Shown: piece by piece, positions 58,430-64,000 of the stretch
Layout of the letters: every line of letters starts with the position of its first letter
Position numbering within the stretch: the first letter of the stretch is position 1
Source of the DNA: Isoetes taiwanensis
Lineage: Eukaryota > Streptophyta > Lycopodiopsida > Isoetales > Isoetaceae
NCBI GenBank assembly: GCA_021234155.1
Contig: JAJEKV010000124.1
Coordinates: 930,001-994,000, forward strand
DNA length: 64,000 bases
Direction: 5' to 3'
Translations under genes and position numbers: made by a program
The notes under the pieces: generated by a model
Databases searched by the model: none
What the model saw: the letters and a program-made list of their open reading frames with translations, nothing else
What the model was told of the DNA's origin: nothing

Positions 58430-58930
58430 ACGAAGAAAGAAATTTTACTTGAGTTTTTGAGGGATAAAACATTGGAAAAATTCATAGGTGAAGAGTTAAA
58501 GGATTTGGAAGCCAAGAGCATCGTTATAAGGAGCCTCTGGGACTCCATGCAGACTATCAAACTCTCTACCAGCAATGACCGCCTAGCGACCAAGAATAGC
58601 TGCCTTGCAATACCAGACCCGCCGTGCGGATTCTGAAACAAGTGACAAAATCAGCCCGTGAGATCTTGGAAAGGTATTAGGTGTTCACCCAAGAAACCGC
58701 AAAAGGCAAAAAAAAAGAGGGAAGAGATCGATTACAATGGTGGGAAATGGGTTTCTTACAAGAGGGCTAAAAGATTCGATGCAATTTCGGATGAACATAT
58801 AGAAAAAGATTCAAAAATTTTGGATTGAGAACACGAGAGTGTCTCTAACCCAAAGGATGTTAGAACTAGAAGATTGAGAGAAATGTAAGAGAAGAACATG
58901 GTGCCCACTATCCGGAGGAATCACAGGTTA
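58430..58930 (+). pseudogene. Basic/acidic coding remnant upstream of the DDE-like gene
   Basis: One frame reads RMEDSTKKEILLEFLRDKTL, EKFIGEELKDLEAKSIVIRS and LWDSMQTIKLSTSNDRLATK. After a gap another continues KKREEIDYNGGKWVSYKRAK, RFDAISDEHIEKDSKILD with a stop, and KDVRTRRLREM. It lies on the same strand as, and about 1.8 kb before, the DDE-transposase-like exon. It could be that gene's N-terminal, DNA-binding part, since related proteins have a charged N-terminus. Stops within it suggest decay. Confidence 0.4.
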
Positions 58931-59323
58931 GTTTATTTTACATTATTCATGTTTTCTTAGTTATGGTGCTTAGTGTGGTGGTGCATGTGGTGGTTATTGT
59001 GTGATTGATTGTGGTGTCTTGTATGCGACATGTGAATTGTGTGTAGTTGACTCTAGTCCGAAATGCAATATTTAATATTTGGAATATTATTAGAACATGA
59101 CAGAATTGAGTACTCCTTTCTTTGGGTGTGTGTACAGTCTAAAAATATTTGAGATGATAACTAAGCGATCCCGAAATACAAATTTTTGTTGAATAAAGAT
59201 AATTTTTGTCGATTCAAACCATGACTACTGTTGGAAAGTATGATATATTAAAAAAGGATCTTACAAAATTTGGGTTTACAAAATTTGGCTTTCCATTGAA
59301 AGCTCTGTACCCGAGAACTAAAT

Positions 59324-59867
59324 TTACATGCATGATTTCCTAAGCAACAGGAAATTTGGTATGGTAGCTCGAGAACTGGTGCATCTAAAATTATTGTTTT
59401 TCGCACTAAAGCATCTAAGCTTTTCTGCAGTCATCCCGAAATTTAACGGGATGAGGTTTGCCAGTGCTTCCTGCATCCCCTGGTGGTAAGTACGCAATTC
59501 TGCCAGTAAAACCCGCTGTTGCAGAGTCAGAGCGGACAAGTGACAGAGAACAAATATACCAGCTGCCCTTGCAGCAGCATGTAACATACTCATGGACCTT
59601 GTCTAAGAGCTCTCTTCCTGTCAATCTGACTCCAAGCATAGCCATTGAAGGCCCAGCATCCAGTCTGTTGTATGCCTTTAGATTGGATTCGAAATCAGCA
59701 AAGAAGGTGGATTTAGGCATATCCACCTTCAGAGATTGATCACGAGCCCTGTTTAACATGTGCCGAATGCCCTCCTCACTCACCTTACAATAGCCGTAGT
59801 GATCTCTGAACATCCCTCCTACCATGTTGCCGGAATGAACTTGTTCGAATTTGGAATGAAACGCCAA
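59324..59867 (-). CDS. Unidentified coding-looking ORF, 150 aa, alternative frame downstream
   Basis: The frame (59415-59867) reads FHSKFEQVHSGNMVGGMFRD, HYGYCKVSEEGIRHMLNRAR, LKVDMPKSTFFADFESNLKA and MAMLGVRLTGRELLDKVHEY. After that an overlapping frame (59324-59593) gives LQQRVLLAELRTYHQGMQEA and LANLIPLNFG. Either frame may be the true end, implying a frameshift at about 59590. The mix of residues looks like a real soluble protein, but I do not recognise the family. It lies antisense between the two parts of the DDE-like locus. Confidence 0.4.
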
Positions 59868-60011
59868 AAACCAGACGTAGGAACAGGATTTAGGACCCAG
59901 ATCCTTTTCTAATGATTAGAAGAGGACTGTAATTATTATCAGGGTGTACGAATTTCAGAAGTGTTTATGAGAGCAGGCTAGGCAGATTTTTTATGTCAGA
60001 CGAAATAGGAT

Positions 60012-60740
60012 AAAAGTGATGTGATGTGATGTGTGGTGTCGTGATGGTGTGGTGTGGTGTGGTGTGGTGTGGTGTGGTGTGGGTTGCGTTATGTCCATGG
60101 TGTCATGTGGGTGTGTGCATGTTAATGTATGATATGTGTGGATTCAATTTTATTTATTCTCCCCCCTCACCCCACCACACCCCATCATCTATCCCACCAC
60201 CATAGACTACCACCACATCTTTGCGACCACCACATTACCACCACATGCACACACATCCCACCACATCCCACGCCACACCCCTCCACCACCACCACCACAC
60301 TCCACCACCACCACACTTCACCATCAACACACTCAACACACCACACCCCTCCACCACCACCACCACACTCCACCACACCACATCACACCACAATCCACAA
60401 CACCACACCACACCACCACCACTACACCCCCCACCACACACCACCACCACCACCACACCCCACCACACCACATCATACCACCACACACCACTACACACAC
60501 CACCACCACCACGCCCCACCACCACACCACACACCACTCCACCACACTCCACCACCACCACCCCCCACCACCACCACACTCCACCACCACTCCACACTCC
60601 ACCATTTGGTGTATGGTGTGTGGTGAATGTGGGGGGTGGTGTGGTGTGTGGTAATGTACACAGCACTAAGGTGCTCGTTCTGGTGAATATGATGAGTGTG
60701 GGGCATGGTATGGTGCATGGTTTGGTGTGATATACACATC
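60012..60740. repeat. Strand-asymmetric GTGTG / CCACCA simple-repeat block
   Basis: 60015-60120 is rich in GTGTG and GATGT units. 60165-60605 is almost pure C, A and T on the + strand, made of CCACCA and CACACC units. 60605-60740 switches back to GTG-rich sequence. The flanking GT-rich parts can pair with the central AC-rich part, so hairpins are possible. Long open frames in all registers (His/Thr/Pro-rich on +, Trp/Cys/Val/Gly-rich on -) are by-products of the repeat. It ends about 30 bp before a splice acceptor at 60768. Confidence 0.9.
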
Positions 60741-60768
60741 CTAACAGTTTAGTGTTCATTTCATGCAG

Positions 60769-62643
60769 ATGCTATTGTTCAAGAGGTTTCTGGACCAACA
60801 TCCAGAAATTAAGATTCGTCTTCGAGCTTTTGAGAAGCTAAAACCCTGGTTTGTTGTGAAATTGAAGGACTTCAATAGTTGTTGTTGCATTCAGCACGTG
60901 AGGATGCAAATGCTAGTGGATGGACTCAATGGGATGAGAACCAAACATCCGAAGAATTGCACTTGCACCTGCGATGTTTGTAGATCACATGAACTTGGTC
61001 AATGCAGGGCACACCAGCATAAAATTGCAAGTACAGGAAGCTTATGGAGATCTATATTGTGTCCAAAGAGTGAATTAGATGAGTTTCACAAGAAGGCGTG
61101 CATCCTTGAAAATTGTGAGCTGTGTGGAATCAAGAAGTTTCAGACCTGTCCCATGGAAGGAAGTGGCAGTAGGAAAGTGAAATGGGAGTACATTGACTAT
61201 GAAAAAGACAATGTCTCGAGTTCTGGTAGGAGACTGACTCATCAGTACAATGAGACAGAACCCAAGGAGCTTCTGGATAAACTGAAAGAGCGTCTAAAAA
61301 TCTTTCCACTGCATAATTTCAGGTACCAATGGCAGGCAAAACAGTTTAAGGAGCTTCTGGAGAATCTCCCAACAGATGCATGTCTCTCAGTAGTGGATTT
61401 TGCAGAGAACTATACATTCAAGGAACAAGAGGAGGTGCAGTCGATGCGCTGGGTCAATAACCAGATTACCATTTTGGTTCAAATAACATATCAGTATGAC
61501 TCAGTGGCAGATGAGATTATCAAGGAAACACATTACTATATATCAGATGATAGGGAACACGATACTTTGTTCGTGCAACACTGCTTCATGAAGCACCACA
61601 AATATCTGGAGCAGAAAGGAAGGGTGCCAAAGAGACATTATGTGTTTTCAGATGGTGCATCATCTCAATTCAAGGCTTCTAGACCATTTTACTTTGTGCT
61701 AGGTACACAAACGACACTGATGTCTATATGATGTGGAATTTTTTTGGTTCTAACCATGGGAAAGGTGAATACGATGGCAAAGCTGCTGAGTTGAAGAGAT
61801 GGTTAAGACAACTGCAATTAAAATACAGCAGCATAAAATTGAGTAATGCTCATGAAGTGGTAGAAGTTGCCGAAGAGATGTTTGCTTTGTGGAACATCCA
61901 GAAAGTGGATGAACACATCTGAAACCAAGAAGAGGAAGAATATAAAAAGGTTCTTTTGGGAAGTCAAGGTGGAGGATATAGATAGAAAGAAAGCATGGGG
62001 TGCGAGAAAGGATTTTGGACACTAGGCGGATCCATTGTGTACATGCATTCAATCCACGAATCTCCATTGCGGTTGCACGAGGGAACTTTCATGCTTCTGC
62101 AGCTACTGCTTGGATGGCATGTGGGTCAGTTGTGTGAACAAGCACTACGTTGATGATTGGAAACTTCAAGTTATTGTACCATCTTCCAATGTGCATGCTG
62201 ACATTGAGGACCGTAAATCCAGCAGGTCCTTGTTCTCCTCCAATCCCACGATGTTAGCAGAGGCACTTAGAGTTGGTGATAATTTTGCTGTCATTGCTCC
62301 GAAAGGGAATGATGAGGGTTCTGAATTTTGGATTCTGATGTGCACAAAACCAAAATGGATAGTGGAGAAAGACTTCCATTTCAATGGAACATGGTACCTC
62401 GCCGGTGATAGTGTCATAGAAGGTATGTATTACAAGAAGGGCGCAAGATCAACCGTCAGCTATGATCTTTGTAGTAAAGACGCCTTAGGCATAGTATTCA
62501 CAACACAGATCTGTGCAATCAGACTTCACATGCCACCAACTAAACGTCAAAACAGGATCAGTATATATAGTTTGGATCCTTTAGATGAGGAGAAAATTTT
62601 TCTGAAATTTACCCAAGTTCTTTTCGATGATGATGAAATGTAA
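60769..62643 (+). pseudogene. Cys-rich DDE-transposase-like protein of an animal-type family
   Basis: The exon begins after acceptor TTTCATGCAG. Order of motifs: LFKRFLDQHPEIKIRLRAFE and KPWFVVKLKDFNSCCCIQHV; a cysteine cluster CTCTCDVC...C, then CILENCELCGIKKFQTCP; a putative catalytic core SVVDFAENYTFKEQEEVQS (first D), HYVFSDGASSQFKASRPFYF (second D) and WNFFGSNHGKGEYDG (third acidic residue); then a Cys-rich segment CFCSYCLDGMWVSCVNK and a C-terminal domain LRVGDNFAVIAP...WYLAGDSVIEGMYYKKG ending at 62641. Large uncharacterised animal families share the 'DFAENY...SDG..SQ(F/Y)K...WNFF..(S/N)HGKG..DG' pattern. One base is missing at about 61697, and further shifts lie at about 61915-62035, so this copy is broken. 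The function is inferred from motif spacing only. Confidence 0.7.
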
Positions 62644-63572
62644 AAACCATTCACGTAGTTTTCAGAACTCATGTGAAGTTTTGTGCTTTAGCTGTGAAAA
62701 TGAGTTTGTCTTGATTTCTTTTGAAGATTTGAATTCTTCTGAAACACTTGATTCCTTTGTTTGTGAGATGAATTGAATATGAATTTTCATTGAAATGAAT
62801 CGAGGTTACAATAACAATTATGTACATAAGAAAGATATCTGATGATTTAAAATACGAGGTGACTCATGCACCTACATACTTCCCAATACATATGTTCCTC
62901 GGTTCCGGCTTTTGTTGCTTCTAATCTTAAAACTTCAAGCATGAACACTCTAACATCAACTAGATCCTGGTGCGAAATGTCCACAACTGCGAGTTAACCA
63001 CACTTTGTCAATAACCGAGTTTGGTTTGTCTGTACATTTAAGTTGACTTACTAGATCGGGCAACAATATATTCACTCCTTTCAAGTACCCCCTCACAAGT
63101 TTGTGCATAAACGAACATACGGCGAGGGAATACATGAATGACCATCGGTTTGAAGAGGCGTTCGGAAATTTTCACAACATCTGAGGTTGTAAAGCTGAAA
63201 TTATTGTGTCCAAGCAATTCCAGGAACCTGCACTCAAAGTTTGTTGTCATTGTGCCACAATAGCAAAATGCAATGAGCAAGCACTAACCTCTCAATATGT
63301 CTGCTTCTGCCATGCAAGCCCGAGCTATCAAAGTGATATATCCCCGGTTTATATCTGCATGCGAGACACGCGTGGCTTACAATCGAAAACAGGTCCGATG
63401 ATGTCCATCACAAGGGGCAAAAAACATGTCGCGGCACTTATCCAGATTCACATGTTTCCTTATTGTTTTGTAACTATTTGTGTCCTTGGACAATGTCCTT
63501 GGACACTCAGCAGCTTTGCCATCTTAGATTTTTCTTAGATTTGAAGTTGCATGAATCTGTTTTATATTGCAG
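62644..63572. other. Non-coding spacer or intron within the DDE-like locus
   Basis: No recognised coding sequence. It separates the broken first copy of the C-terminal domain from a second copy and ends at splice acceptor TTTATATTGCAG (63561-63572). The short frames at 63038-63280 (-) and 63206-63538 (+) have no known motif. Confidence 0.45.
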
Positions 63573-64000
63573 GTTCTTTTGGCATATTGATCCCCAAAGT
63601 GTAGACAAATCTGAAAGGAAGGAGTGGAAAACACTATGTGGGAGCTCTAAACTTCATTGCATCAGACCATGTGACAAAAAGAACCCTGCAAAAGTTGCTT
63701 ACAGGTGCCTCTCTTGCTATTGTTCCTACTGCTTTCATGGTAAAAGGGATGATTGCACGAACAAAGCACGTTTGGGAGCATGGCTCACAGCAGAACTGAA
63801 ACCAAAGATGAATTCTATTGCTGGAGAAACATCCACAGCAATTAGTCAGGGGGAAGAAGAAGAAGATGAAGAAGAAGAAGATGAAGAAGTAGATTACCTT
63901 AGTTCTCTTCTAGAAGTTGGAGATAACTTTGCTGTAAATGCACATCCAGAACATGATGAGAGAGTTGACTTTTATGTTCTTAGGTGTACAGGAACTAAAC
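63573..64000 (+). CDS. Second copy of the DDE-like protein's C-terminal domain, cut by the window
   Basis: From the acceptor the frame is open to the end: FFWHIDPQSVDKSERKEWKT, LHCIRPCDKK, then RCLSCYCSYCFHGKRDDCTN, a Glu/Asp-rich linker (about 63847-63890), then LEVGDNFAVNAHPEHDERVD and FYVLRCTGTK. It aligns with 61965-62345 of the upstream copy (FFWEVKVEDIDR, SCFCSYCLDGMWVSCVNK, LRVGDNFAVIAP, FWILMCTKPK). The shared pattern is a C-x-C-x2-C zinc-finger-like cluster followed by a small beta-rich domain. This copy shows no break so far and may be the 3' part of an intact gene continuing beyond 64000. Confidence 0.65.

Noticed and set aside
60129-60759. Six overlapping long open frames (His/Thr/Pro-rich on +, Trp/Val/Gly-rich on -)
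   Set aside because: All are by-products of the CCACCA/GTG simple repeats; no start context or conserved motif.
1-64000. CRISPR array, bacterial operons, ribosome binding sites
   Set aside because: The content is plant nuclear; the tandem repeats found lack the regular short-repeat/unique-spacer structure.
1-64000. tRNA or rRNA genes
   Set aside because: I saw no cloverleaf with paired A and B boxes or conserved rRNA blocks; a tRNA scan could overturn this for tRNAs.

Overview
This is a plant nuclear window, AT-rich (my impression, not computed) and dominated by transposable elements, with a few spliced host genes between them. Short GT-AG introns, a plant remorin, a plant-type fimbrin, a WRKY domain and plant-type En/Spm, LINE and Helitron elements place it in the land plants. 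Three things point to a seed-free vascular plant, most likely a fern (inference): a PPR fragment of the style common in seed-free plants, a piece of a Slo/BK-type potassium channel, and a transposase-like family I otherwise know from animals.

Layout. 0-3.2 kb: decayed Helitron Rep/helicase on the + strand, with a small transposon inserted just before its Walker A motif. 3.96-9.70 kb: a full-length, almost intact LINE on the - strand (ORF1, and ORF2 with one frameshift) with a perfect 15-bp target-site duplication. 10.6-13.9 kb: an intact 12-exon PQ-loop transporter gene on the - strand. 16.8-18.0 kb: a remorin-like gene on the - strand, probably decayed. 19.4-19.7 kb: a minisatellite. 21.0-26.4 kb: an old, broken LINE on the + strand, interrupted by about 1.7 kb that carries antisense exons of a Slo/BK-type channel. 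27.4-28.6 kb: a WRKY-domain gene or fragment on the + strand.

29.19-42.65 kb is one large CACTA (En/Spm) transposon. A TnpD-like transposase and a separate SET-domain ORF run leftwards, and a second transposon ORF runs rightwards. Two host-gene fragments, a Gln-rich protein and a PPR protein, lie antisense inside the introns of the rightward ORF. Both ends carry repeats rich in the TGTGTCA motif.

45.7-49.3 kb: an intact 14-exon fimbrin gene (639 aa) on the + strand. 49.5-54.3 kb: gene fragments, including a leucine-rich-repeat piece, next to two copies of a ~210-bp repeat, and a clear Helitron 3' end. 55.4-58.0 kb: an unidentified degenerate coiled-coil protein on the - strand. 60.0-60.7 kb: a strand-asymmetric GTGTG/CCACCA repeat block. 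60.77 kb to the window end: a frameshifted, cysteine-rich DDE-transposase-like gene, followed by a second copy of its C-terminal domain that runs off the window.

The host genes do not form a functional unit. PQ-loop (probably vacuolar amino-acid transport), remorin (membrane microdomains), fimbrin (actin bundling) and WRKY (transcription) are independent genes brought together by transposon activity. Exon coordinates come from reading splice sites by eye; they were checked for frame in the PQ-loop and fimbrin genes and are approximate elsewhere. Some open frames at these loci begin with TTG or GTG, so I moved starts to the first plausible ATG where it mattered.
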